Origin: Flavobacteriales bacterium UBA7430
GTDB lineage: Bacteria > Bacteroidota > Bacteroidia > Flavobacteriales > UBA7430
Length of the DNA: 58,163 bases
Direction of reading: 5' to 3'
NCBI GenBank assembly: GCA_002478765.1
Contig: DLQO01000031.1
Span: 1 to 58,163, forward strand
A program made the translations under genes and the position numbers. The notes beneath the pieces are model-generated. The model saw nothing but the letters and a program-made list of their open reading frames with translations. It ran no database searches and was not told the origin of the DNA. Positions 36,195 to 43,663 of the stretch are shown one piece after another (the stretch's first letter is position 1; each line of letters starts with the position of its first letter).

Positions 36195-36863
36195 ATGCTA
36201 ACAGATCTCATTCATTTATTCTTCCCAAAATATTGTGGTGCATGTTCAAAAACACTCACAACCCCCATTGATGAATTGTGCTTAGCCTGTGAAAATGAAC
36301 TCATCTTTGAGTCAGAAGCAAATTGTTCCGATCTAAAAAATGCTTTGAGGGGGCGACTTAAAATAATTTCTGGCGCCTATTTAAACGACTACAACAAAAA
36401 AGAAGGTATGCAAAAAGCACTGCATTCGATAAAATACCACAAACGAAGAAAACTCGCTGTTATTCTGGCAGAACAGCTTGCAATTAAATTAGGGAAATCA
36501 TTTTTCAAAAAAATAGACTACATCGTTCCAGTGCCCTTGCACCCAAAAAAAATGAAAACTCGTGGATTTAACCAATGCCTCCTAATTGCCCAAGGCATAA
36601 GGAATAAAACAAGTATCCCTATTGTATCGGACTGTTTGATTCGAAAAGAATTTACCGAAAGTCAAACCAACAAAAATCGACTAGAGCGATGGGAAAATGT
36701 GGAGAATGCCTTTGCGTTCAAAAATGAACCATCTATCAAAAACAAACACCTACTTTTGGTCGATGATGTATTTACAACAGGAGCAACCATTGAAGCTTGT
36801 ATAAAAACCATTCAAAGAAAAATCCTTTGTGACTGTTCCGTAATTACCCTTGCGAAAGCATGA
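36195..36863 (+). CDS. comF: ComF family phosphoribosyltransferase-like protein
   Basis: ComF proteins are needed for DNA uptake in competent bacteria; their exact reaction is unknown. The 222-residue protein has an N-terminal zinc ribbon with C14, C17, C29 and C32 (YCGAC, LCLAC). It also has a phosphoribosyltransferase domain with the PRPP loop LLLVDDVFTTGATI near 190. FNQCLLIAQGI and SQTNKNRLERWENV match the family. It sits 35 bases after the ABC gene. Confidence 0.9.
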   Translation: MLTDLIHLFFPKYCGACSKTLTTPIDELCLACENELIFESEANCSDLKNALRGRLKIISGAYLNDYNKKEGMQKALHSIKYHKRRKLAVILAEQLAIKLGKSFFKKIDYIVPVPLHPKKMKTRGFNQCLLIAQGIRNKTSIPIVSDCLIRKEFTESQTNKNRLERWENVENAFAFKNEPSIKNKHLLLVDDVFTTGATIEACIKTIQRKILCDCSVITLAKA

Positions 36864-36896
36864 TTTTTAGCGCGAATATACCGCAGTAAAGGGAGC

Positions 36897-38150
36897 CTAT
36901 TTGTGTAAGACCTGAATTGTAGTCTTATTCTTTTGAGTCAGCAAGACGTCTTTACCTTCTAGGATTTTATCCACTTCTTCATTTTTGTAGTGACGAACCG
37001 TCATCAAATCCAAACCGCGAACACACTTCACCCTAAAGTCTTTTGAAAGTTCTTCTACAAGAGCATCAATCTGTAAATCATCGACATCTAAAGCAAAATA
37101 ACAAGATACAGCCGAGTTTTGCACCAAGTTCACTTTCGCATTGTATTTCGCCAGCGTTAAAAATGCTTCGGAAAGGTGATTCTCAACGATGAAATCTAAG
37201 TCACTTGCTGAGATAGATAACAGCGTTTGGTTTTTCTTCAAAATATAGAACGATGTTTCTGGGAAAGTTGCTTCATCCTCAGCAACCCAAGTTCCTTTCT
37301 CGTTTAGATCTATAAATGAGCGAACCTGTAAAGGAATACGGTTACGCTTCAATGGTTGTAGCGTCTTCGGGTGAATAACTGACGCACCATAGAAAGCCAA
37401 TTCAATAGCCTCTTGGAAAGATAGTTTTTCTACTTTTTTAGCATCCTCAAAATAACGAGGGTCCGCATGTAAAACACCAATGACATCTTTCCAAATGACT
37501 AGTTTTTTTGCTTCTAAAACCGTAGCAAATATCGCCGCACTATAATCCGAACCTTCTCTACCCAAAGTTGTGGTAAAGTTTTCAGAAGTACAACCGATAA
37601 AACCTTGGGTAATGGTTAGGCGATTGGTGTTTACTTTATCTTTAATGCATGAGGTTGTGAGATCCCAATTGATGATTGCGGACTGATGCTTGTTGTCCGT
37701 CTTTATAACATCTCTTGCATCCAACCAATCGTTATCGATTCCTATTTCTTTTAGGTAGGCACTCACAATCGTCGTTGAGAGAAGTTCTCCTACAGAAACA
37801 ATTTGATCGTATTCAAATGGATAGTTAGGACGGGGCTCATTCTCTAAGGCCCATTCTATTTCTAACAACAAATTTGAAACGACGTCAAAAACAGGATGAC
37901 TCTCATCGAACAACTCTTTCAAAAAATCGCTGTGAAAATCTTTAACGAAATTCAATTTATCAAAAACATCGTCTTGTTTTAAATAAAATGCGCGAGCCAC
38001 TTCTTCGAGTGCATTGGTCATTTTCCCCATGGCAGAAATTACAACCAAGGGTTTATCATCCTTATACTTTGTAAGGATTCTTGCAACATTTTTTACGCTT
38101 TCAGCATCTTTTACCGAAGCACCACCAAATTTAAAAACTTTCATTTTCAA
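36897..38150 (-). CDS. lysC: Aspartate kinase, monofunctional
   Basis: Aspartokinase phosphorylates aspartate, opening the Lys/Thr/Met pathway. The 417-residue protein begins MKMKVFKFGGASVKDAESVKN, with the KFGG nucleotide site. TTLGREGSDYSA is the kinase-domain signature near 203. Two C-terminal ACT-like units (from about 295) include LLSISASDLDFI and VNLVQNSAVSCYFAL, the usual site of feedback control. No homoserine dehydrogenase domain is attached. The second Met (codon 3) is an alternative start. Confidence 0.94.
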   Translation of the reverse strand: MKMKVFKFGGASVKDAESVKNVARILTKYKDDKPLVVISAMGKMTNALEEVARAFYLKQDDVFDKLNFVKDFHSDFLKELFDESHPVFDVVSNLLLEIEWALENEPRPNYPFEYDQIVSVGELLSTTIVSAYLKEIGIDNDWLDARDVIKTDNKHQSAIINWDLTTSCIKDKVNTNRLTITQGFIGCTSENFTTTLGREGSDYSAAIFATVLEAKKLVIWKDVIGVLHADPRYFEDAKKVEKLSFQEAIELAFYGASVIHPKTLQPLKRNRIPLQVRSFIDLNEKGTWVAEDEATFPETSFYILKKNQTLLSISASDLDFIVENHLSEAFLTLAKYNAKVNLVQNSAVSCYFALDVDDLQIDALVEELSKDFRVKCVRGLDLMTVRHYKNEEVDKILEGKDVLLTQKNKTTIQVLHK

Positions 38151-38358
38151 CGAGTTTTCAGAAAATTAAATTTCTGATCAGAACATGCTTTCAAGTTCAG
38201 CAATCAACTGAAACTATAAAGTCATCTTCTTTTATTAAACATAGGAATCATTTCGGGTTAAATTTACTCTAATGATTTTGATTAAAAACCAACTTAAAAT
38301 ACATAAGTATTTAAAAACAAAGTTCTTAGACAAAAGAGAACTACAAAATAATTCACAT

Positions 38359-38387
38359 AAAAAAGCTCACTTTATTAAAGTGAGCTT
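38359..38387 (-). terminator. Terminator after tRNA-Leu
   Basis: AAGCTCACTTT and AAAGTGAGCTT form an 11-bp stem with an ATT loop, followed on the minus strand by six T residues. It starts two bases after the tRNA. Confidence 0.85.
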
Positions 38388-38389
38388 AG

Positions 38390-38471
38390 TGCGGATAGAG
38401 GGAGTCGAACCCACACACCTCACGGCACTAGATCCTAAATCTAGCGTGTCTACCAATTCCACCATATCCGC
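38390..38471 (-). tRNA. tRNA-Leu (anticodon TAG)
   Basis: On the minus strand the acceptor arms GCGGATA and TATCCGC pair over seven bases with discriminator A. The anticodon arm is CTAGA / TCTAG with loop TTTAGGA, giving anticodon TAG for CUN codons. A long variable arm, as in class II tRNAs, and a GGGTTCGACTC T-arm are present. CCA is not encoded. Confidence 0.93.
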
Positions 38472-38509
38472 CGGTAAACCACACGAGTGCTTTTTTACTC
38501 ATGCGGTTG

Positions 38510-38539
38510 CAAATTTATAACTATTTTCATCTTAGGCAA
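38510..38539 (-). promoter_or_regulatory. Promoter of tRNA-Leu
   Basis: On the minus strand, TTG (38537-38539), a 19-base spacer and TAAATTTG (38510-38517): an exact match to the Bacteroidota -33/-7 consensus. The tRNA begins 38 bases downstream. Confidence 0.75.
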
Positions 38540-38570
38540 TGAAATAATCAGTTTTATTCTTTTTTTCATA

Positions 38571-38601
38571 TTGCACAACAAGCCCCAAATACTTACATTT
38601 G
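38571..38601 (+). promoter_or_regulatory. Promoter of the flavin reductase gene
   Basis: TTG (38571-38573), 20 bases, then TACATTTG (38594-38601), matching the consensus at both boxes. The ATG follows 19 bases later, implying a short leader. Confidence 0.65.
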
Positions 38602-38620
38602 TTAACTTCATAAAGACCAT

Positions 38621-39523
38621 ATGCTTACAATAGATCCAAAAGAACTAAACACCAAAGAATTACACGGATATTTAATGGGTTCCGTAGGGCCACGTCCTAT
38701 TGCTCTGGCGAGTACTATTGACGAAAATGAAAGGCCTAATTTAAGCCCTTTCTCTTTCTTTAATGTCTTCAGTGCTAACCCACCAATAGCCATTTTTTCT
38801 CCGTCTAGAAGATCTAGAGACAATAGCACGAAACACACGCTTGAAAATGCCTCAAAAACCAAGGAGGTTGTTATAAACCTTGTGTCGTATAATATTGTTG
38901 AGCAAATGTCTCTGTCCAGTGCTGATTTTAGTAAAGGAGTGAACGAGTTTACTAAAAGCGGATTTACTCCTGTGCCATCAGAAAAGGTGAAACCCTTAAG
39001 AGTAAAAGAGTCTCCCGTTCAGTTGGAGTGTGTCGTTCAAGACATAATATCTATGGGCAACGAAGGTGGCGCAGGGAATTTGGTGATTTGCGAGATTGTG
39101 AAAATCCACATCTCCGAGCACGTTCTTGATACAAATAAGCAAATTGATCCTCACAAAATTGACCTCGTGGGTCGTATGGGTGGAAACTGGTACTGTAGAG
39201 CTTCGGGAGAGTCCATTTTTAAAGTAGAAAAACCCGGGTCCAAAAAGGGAATTGGGTTCGACGGCCTTCCAAAACGTATTCTCAATAGTTTTATCTTATC
39301 AGGAAATGATTTGGCAAAACTAGCGGGTGTTGAAAAACTTCCCACGACAGAAGATGTAAGCAAATACAAAGAAAATACCGATATCGCACACATTCTTCAT
39401 ACCACGACCGATGATGAAGAAGCTAGAGAAGAATTACACTTGCATGCCAAAGAGCTTTTAGAAAAGAATAAAATAGCTGAAGCTTGGAGTACATTATTAA
39501 TTGATAAACTAAACCGCGTATAA
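38621..39523 (+). CDS. Flavin reductase-like (DIM6/NTAB) family protein
   Basis: The N-terminal 200 residues form an FMN-binding split barrel of the flavin reductase type: GSVGPRPIALASTIDENERPNLSPFSFFN, then PPIAIFSPSRRSRDNSTKHTL for FMN phosphate contacts. A C-terminal extension (about 215-300) is helical and highly charged. Members bind FMN and either reduce flavins for a partner oxygenase or act as oxidoreductases; the substrate is unknown here. The DUF3127 gene starts one base after its stop, so they are probably cotranslated. Confidence 0.88.
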   Translation: MLTIDPKELNTKELHGYLMGSVGPRPIALASTIDENERPNLSPFSFFNVFSANPPIAIFSPSRRSRDNSTKHTLENASKTKEVVINLVSYNIVEQMSLSSADFSKGVNEFTKSGFTPVPSEKVKPLRVKESPVQLECVVQDIISMGNEGGAGNLVICEIVKIHISEHVLDTNKQIDPHKIDLVGRMGGNWYCRASGESIFKVEKPGSKKGIGFDGLPKRILNSFILSGNDLAKLAGVEKLPTTEDVSKYKENTDIAHILHTTTDDEEAREELHLHAKELLEKNKIAEAWSTLLIDKLNRV

Positions 39524-39524
39524 A

Positions 39525-39884
39525 ATGAGTAACTTATCTGTAGAAGGAAAAGTAAAGCGTATTCATGACGAGCAAGTCATTAGCGACCGCTTTAAGAAAA
39601 GAGAATTTGTCATTGAAACTGAAGAGCAATACCCGCAAGTATTGATGTTTCAATTGGTACAAGACAAAACCAATTTGGTTGACCAATTTAGCACTGGAGA
39701 CAAAGTTGAAGTTTTCTTCAATTTGCGCGGTAGAGAGTGGCAGAAAGATCCATCAGCTGAAGTTAAAGTATTTAACACATTAGATGCTTGGAGAATCCAA
39801 AAAGTTGAGGCAATGCAACCAACCGACATGCCAAATGCAGAGCCAGTAGCGCCAGCGAGCCCTGAGGATGATCTTCCTTTCTAA
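39525..39884 (+). CDS. DUF3127 protein with SSB-like acidic C-terminal tail
   Basis: These 119 residues match DUF3127, a small Bacteroidota family predicted to have an OB-like beta fold (VEGKVKRIHDEQVISDRFKKREFVIETEE, VEVFFNLRGREW). A Pro/Ala-rich linker (about 99-113) leads to an acidic tip ending EDDLPF. In single-stranded DNA-binding proteins a DDDIPF-type tip recruits repair and replication enzymes, so this tail suggests a related nucleic-acid role. That is inference; no member function is known to me. A strong terminator follows. Confidence 0.87.
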   Translation: MSNLSVEGKVKRIHDEQVISDRFKKREFVIETEEQYPQVLMFQLVQDKTNLVDQFSTGDKVEVFFNLRGREWQKDPSAEVKVFNTLDAWRIQKVEAMQPTDMPNAEPVAPASPEDDLPF

Positions 39885-39900
39885 GAAATAAACAATTCAA

Positions 39901-39930
39901 AAAAACCCTTCAGTATGAAGGGTTTTTTTT
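39901..39930 (+). terminator. Terminator after DUF3127 gene
   Basis: AAAAACCCTTCA and TGAAGGGTTTTT form a 12-bp stem with a GTA loop and an eight-base T run. It may also serve the convergent HxlR gene. Confidence 0.87.
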
Positions 39931-39950
39931 GAATGATCTTTTCGATTAAG

Positions 39951-40271
39951 CTATACCGTATCAGGCGTATAATGCTTCTGCACCCACTCACCTAATTTTT
40001 GTAATAAAGGGTCTAAATCCTTAGCCGCTGGAGTCAAAGAGTATTCTACTCTTGGAGGTGTTTCGTTATAAGCCTTCCTATAAATTAGTTGATCCTTTTC
40101 CATTTCTTTTAAATGATCCGTCAAGACTTTTCTTGATATTCCATTTATGATTGCGGCCAATTGGCCAAATCGAAGGGTTCGGTTTCTAAGATGGTAAATT
40201 ATCTCAAGCTTCCATTTACCTCCTAGTTTTTCATTGAAAACGCCTACTAGACAAACCATTTTTATGTACAT
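39951..40271 (-). CDS. HxlR family transcriptional regulator
   Basis: These 106 residues match the HxlR winged-helix family: LGGKWKLEIIYHLRNRTLRFGQL, GISRKVLTDHLKEMEKDQLIYRKAY and PPRVEYSLT. Cys8 lies in MVCLVGVF just before the first helix. HxlR regulators such as YodB and HypR sense electrophiles or disulfide stress through a conserved N-terminal Cys, so a redox-sensing role is plausible. It is divergent from the YceI/pirin pair, which it probably controls. The start may be Met1 or Met5. Confidence 0.9.
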   Translation of the reverse strand: MYIKMVCLVGVFNEKLGGKWKLEIIYHLRNRTLRFGQLAAIINGISRKVLTDHLKEMEKDQLIYRKAYNETPPRVEYSLTPAAKDLDPLLQKLGEWVQKHYTPDTV

Positions 40272-40286
40272 TAAGGTTTAACATCG

Positions 40287-40363
40287 GTTACTTGTGACTA
40301 ACTAGTTTTTTAAAGTTCCCATAAAGTAACAGTAACTTATTAAAACTATTATTAGTTACTTTG
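40287..40363. promoter_or_regulatory. Repeated GTTACT/AGTAAC motifs between HxlR and YceI genes
   Basis: GTTACT occurs at 40287-40292 and 40355-40360 and its reverse complement AGTAAC at 40325-40330 and 40331-40336. AGTAACT (40331-40337) and AGTTACT (40354-40360) form a 7-bp inverted repeat, and AACTAGTT is a palindrome at 40300-40307. The right-hand copy runs into TTTG (40360-40363), a possible -7 element for the YceI gene. Placement in a divergent promoter suggests an operator for the HxlR protein. Confidence 0.5.
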
Positions 40364-40393
40364 TAAAACTAATATATAAAAACAAAACAGATT

Positions 40394-41071
40394 ATGAAAA
40401 ATTTAAGATCAGCAAGATCCGGACAATGTGCATGTGGTAAAACAAAAGATCCAAACGGTAATTGTGATGGCTCGCATGCAAATGAGGGCCGAAATAAATA
40501 CATGAAAAGTATAGTTTCTGCAATCTTCATTGGTTTGGCTCTTTTCTCATTTCAGAGTTTTGCAAATACGCTGGACGGAGACGTTAAAGTTAAAGATGCA
40601 AAGATTGTATGGAAAGGCTTCAAAGTGACAGGAGCTCATGAAGGGCTGATTTCCTTAGACTCTGGAACCTTAATCTTTAACGAAGATGAACTGGTGGGTG
40701 GTAACTTTGTCGTAGACATGCAAAGCATGACCTGTACAGACCTTTCTGGAGAATATAAATCTAAACTAGAGGGACACCTCAAGTCTGCTGATTTTTTTGG
40801 CACCGACCAATACACTGAATCTACATTAAACATAACTAAAGTATCCAAAATAGATGCAACCTCATACCAGGTAAAAGCAGACTTAAGTATCAAGGGGAAA
40901 ACCGAAAAAATTGAATTCATCACTTCTCTTTACGGAAACAAAGCGACATCATCTATGAAAATAGATCGTACTAAATTTGGAATCGAATATGGTTCCGGGA
41001 GTATTTTCAAATCACTAGGCGACAAAATGATTTATGATGAGTTCGAATTGATTATCGACCTAAACTTTTAA
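40394..41071 (+). CDS. YceI family protein with CDGSH-like N-terminal extension
   Basis: The frame encodes 225 residues. From the second Met (codon 37, base 40502) there is a clean signal peptide (MKSIVSAIFIGLALFSFQSFA) followed by a complete YceI lipocalin-like domain (VKDAKIVWKGFKVTGAHEG, SIKGKTEKIEF). YceI proteins bind isoprenoid lipids in the periplasm. Codons 1-36 instead encode a cysteine-rich segment, CACGKTKDPNGNCDGSH, very like the CDGSH iron-sulfur motif. No stop separates the two parts. The YceI product probably starts at 40502, with the upstream part being a separate short peptide or a real extension. Confidence 0.85.
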   Translation: MKNLRSARSGQCACGKTKDPNGNCDGSHANEGRNKYMKSIVSAIFIGLALFSFQSFANTLDGDVKVKDAKIVWKGFKVTGAHEGLISLDSGTLIFNEDELVGGNFVVDMQSMTCTDLSGEYKSKLEGHLKSADFFGTDQYTESTLNITKVSKIDATSYQVKADLSIKGKTEKIEFITSLYGNKATSSMKIDRTKFGIEYGSGSIFKSLGDKMIYDEFELIIDLNF

Positions 41072-41109
41072 TTCCATATCATCATTTTGATGGGCTGAAC
41101 AGAAAAGAT

Positions 41110-41988
41110 GTGAAACGAAAAGATTTTATAAAAAATGGAGTACTATCATCGCTGATTGCGATGGTAGCTCCTTCTGTTTTGAAAGCGGACACCAAGGTTA
41201 CTTCTGATGAAAAAGAGACATCCACCAAAACCAAACTAGGCCACAACCACATGCCAAACTCTAACATGAATACCATGAATAGCGTTTTACATAAAGCAAA
41301 TACTCGAGGTAGTGCAGATCATGGATGGTTAAAAGTAAACCACACCTTTAGCTTTGCAAACTACCAAAATCCAAATCGTATGAATTTTGGAGTACTTCGT
41401 GTGCTGAACGATGATACCATATCCGGAGGTATGGGGTTTAATCCACATCCTCATAATAATATGGAAATCATCACCATTCCTTTAGAAGGAAGCATCAAGC
41501 ACAAAGACGACATGGGTAACAGCAGTGTTATCGCACGTGGAGATGTGCAAGTCATGAGCGCCGGTAAAGGAGTTGTTCACAGTGAATTTAACGCGCATGA
41601 GCAAGATGATTTAAAACTGCTTCAAATATGGCTTTTCTCAAATAAGAAAAATGTGGAACCACGTTACCAGCAAATCCCTATTAGAGATGTGGAGAAAAAG
41701 AATGAATTTTATCAGATATTGTCTCCCCACAATGATGATCAAGGCGTTTGGATTCATCAAAATGCTTGGTTTCATCTTGGCGAATTTGAATCGAAAAAAA
41801 GAGTGACTTACAAAATACAATCCGCAGAAAACGGAATCTATGCTTTTATTATCGAAGGTAAAGCGACAATAGAAAATCAAAGTCTGGAGAAAAGAGATGG
41901 TTTTGGTCTTTGGAATACAGATGCTATTGAAATACAAGCTGAAGAGAATTCTAAAATCCTTTTGATGGAGGTTCCCATGAAAATATAA
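41110..41988 (+). CDS. Pirin family protein with N-terminal export signal
   Basis: The 292-residue protein starts at GTG (41110). A Tat-like signal (MKRKDFIKNG, hydrophobic stretch to about residue 25) precedes a spacer and a bicupin pirin domain. The pirin metal ligands are present: H113, H115 (NPHPHNNMEI), H157 and E159 (KGVVHSEF). Bacterial pirins such as YhhW act as quercetin 2,3-dioxygenases or redox-linked regulators and are usually cytoplasmic, so export is unusual. It lies 38 bases after the YceI gene and is probably cotranscribed. Confidence 0.9.
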   Translation: MKRKDFIKNGVLSSLIAMVAPSVLKADTKVTSDEKETSTKTKLGHNHMPNSNMNTMNSVLHKANTRGSADHGWLKVNHTFSFANYQNPNRMNFGVLRVLNDDTISGGMGFNPHPHNNMEIITIPLEGSIKHKDDMGNSSVIARGDVQVMSAGKGVVHSEFNAHEQDDLKLLQIWLFSNKKNVEPRYQQIPIRDVEKKNEFYQILSPHNDDQGVWIHQNAWFHLGEFESKKRVTYKIQSAENGIYAFIIEGKATIENQSLEKRDGFGLWNTDAIEIQAEENSKILLMEVPMKI

Positions 41989-42095
41989 CCCTGAATTGTT
42001 AATGATTTGTTATCTCTTTTATTCAGCAAATATTGATTAGTATTTGCCGTTATAGGTGAAAGAGAATGATTCTCAATCCCGGGGGGGATTAATAG

Positions 42096-42124
42096 AAAAA
42101 AGCCACTTAATAAGTGGCTTTTTT
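42096..42124 (+). terminator. Terminator after the pirin gene
   Basis: AAAAAAGCCACTTA and TAAGTGGCTTTTTT form a long stem followed by T residues. The arms are almost identical to those of the terminator at 28661-28690. Confidence 0.83.
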
Positions 42125-42171
42125 ATGCTCTATACTTTCATACAGATGTTGCCAACTGCACATTCATTAAC

Positions 42172-42205
42172 AAAAAAAAATAGCATGGAAATCCAAGCTA
42201 TTTTT
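42172..42205 (-). terminator. Terminator of the act operon
   Basis: AAAAATAGC and GCTATTTTT pair, and the inner TGG/CCA adds three pairs beyond an A-A mismatch. On the minus strand the stem runs into nine T residues. It lies 23 bases beyond the actF stop. Confidence 0.82.
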
Positions 42206-42227
42206 CATGTAACGTTCTATTCATTAT

Positions 42228-43640
42228 CTAAATGTGGAAATGCTTACTCTCTTTAAGCATTGGGTGGTTTTTAGGCGTTAACTCCATGCTGGCAAGACTC
42301 TTCGTTACCACTCTAATGAAGAGGCCCGTAAAACCAAGGAAAGTACCTATTTCAACAAAACCTATGTGCCAATGACTACCCACGGTACCTGGCATAATCA
42401 TCACAAAGAAATCTAAGTAGTGACCGACAAGCACAATTGAACCTATGGTTATTACGGTACCCGGCAACCTTTTGGAGTCACGACTCATCAGCATTACAAT
42501 AGGCACGGCAAAGTTCAATACCAAGGCAGTGATAAACGGCACTTTATATTCATCAAAACGCGCAATGTAATACGTAACTTCTTCAGGAATGTTTGCATAC
42601 CAGATGAGCATAAACTGAGAGAACCATAGGTAGGTCCAAAATATACTAAATGCGAATATAAATTTACCTAAATCGTGGATATGACTGTCGTTTACAAGCT
42701 TCAATTGCCCCTGATTTCTTAAATGAACAACAAGCATGAAAACAACAACCAATGCGGTTACAAACATACTTGAGAAAACATACCAACCAAATAATGTGGA
42801 GAACCAGTGCGTATCAATAGACATAATCCAATCCCAAGCCAACATAGAGGAGGTCACAGCAAAGAAAACCAAGAAAATAGCGGAAACCTTTTTACTCGCT
42901 GCATAATAGCCAACACCACCGTCAATATCTTCCTGTAGCGAAAGACTGATTAACTTCTTAAGTGCCCAGAACCAACCTGCAAAGTAGATCAAAGCTCTCA
43001 CAAAGAAGAACCCAAAATTCAAATACCCTTCTTTACCCGCAATAATTGCATCATAGTTTGCACTATCAGGATTCATAATCCCTTCAGCCATCCAGTGGTA
43101 GGTATGGTTCCCAAATAAATGGAAACCGGCTGTTAAAATGATTATAAATATGACAACCGCAACGTAGGGTAAAAATGTACCAACAGCCATTAACACTCTT
43201 TTAAGGACGACTGACCACCCAACTTCAGCTACATATTGTAGTGCTAAGAAAAAGACGGATAATAACGATACACCTAAAAAGAAAATCGCAGCAACAAGTA
43301 AGCTAGACCATGGTCTTTGACTTTTGGCGTGCAGCGCATGTATGGTTGCATGAACGACATCATTTACATCCTGAGCTTCATAAATTTCTTTTTCTGAAAA
43401 ATATAAATGAAACTCATCTTCAATTTTGTGAAACAATGAGGCGTAATTAGACGCAGCTGATTCGCTAACTCCATCAGAAACTTCTTGTGCTATCGCACCG
43501 GCAAAGGTTGTTACCTGGAGTGTAATTTCTTCATCAGTATGATGTCCTGCTCCCTTAATAAAGCCGTAACCCAAGGCAAAAACACCTGTAAGCATTAATA
43601 CCAAGGAAATAAGCTTTGTATTTTTTGTAACCGTATACAT
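42228..43640 (-). CDS. actF: Alternative complex III subunit ActF
   Basis: ActF is a polytopic quinol-oxidising complex subunit that pairs with ActC in the membrane. The 470-residue protein has about ten hydrophobic helices, among them LISLVLMLTGVFALGYGFI, a SLLVAAIFFLGVSLLSVFFLAL region, and the DWIMSIDTHWFSTLFGWYVF segment typical of this family. A large periplasmic or cytoplasmic loop with HHTDEE occurs near residue 33. It is the last gene of the operon, 23 bases after actE, and is followed by a terminator. Confidence 0.92.
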   Translation of the reverse strand: MYTVTKNTKLISLVLMLTGVFALGYGFIKGAGHHTDEEITLQVTTFAGAIAQEVSDGVSESAASNYASLFHKIEDEFHLYFSEKEIYEAQDVNDVVHATIHALHAKSQRPWSSLLVAAIFFLGVSLLSVFFLALQYVAEVGWSVVLKRVLMAVGTFLPYVAVVIFIIILTAGFHLFGNHTYHWMAEGIMNPDSANYDAIIAGKEGYLNFGFFFVRALIYFAGWFWALKKLISLSLQEDIDGGVGYYAASKKVSAIFLVFFAVTSSMLAWDWIMSIDTHWFSTLFGWYVFSSMFVTALVVVFMLVVHLRNQGQLKLVNDSHIHDLGKFIFAFSIFWTYLWFSQFMLIWYANIPEEVTYYIARFDEYKVPFITALVLNFAVPIVMLMSRDSKRLPGTVITIGSIVLVGHYLDFFVMIMPGTVGSHWHIGFVEIGTFLGFTGLFIRVVTKSLASMELTPKNHPMLKESKHFHI

Positions 43641-43663
43641 GGTTCGCTTTCTTGTTAAGGTTA

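Noticed and set aside
38151..38270. Leader-peptide attenuator upstream of lysC
   Set aside because: Short ORFs there lack Lys/Thr/Met runs and no terminator/antiterminator pair was found.
38272..38520. An 82-codon plus-strand ORF across the tRNA-Leu region
   Set aside because: It overlaps the tRNA and its terminator on the opposite strand and has no family-like sequence.
42056..42256. A 66-codon plus-strand ORF after the pirin gene
   Set aside because: It spans two terminator hairpins and the end of actF; its composition is explained by those elements.
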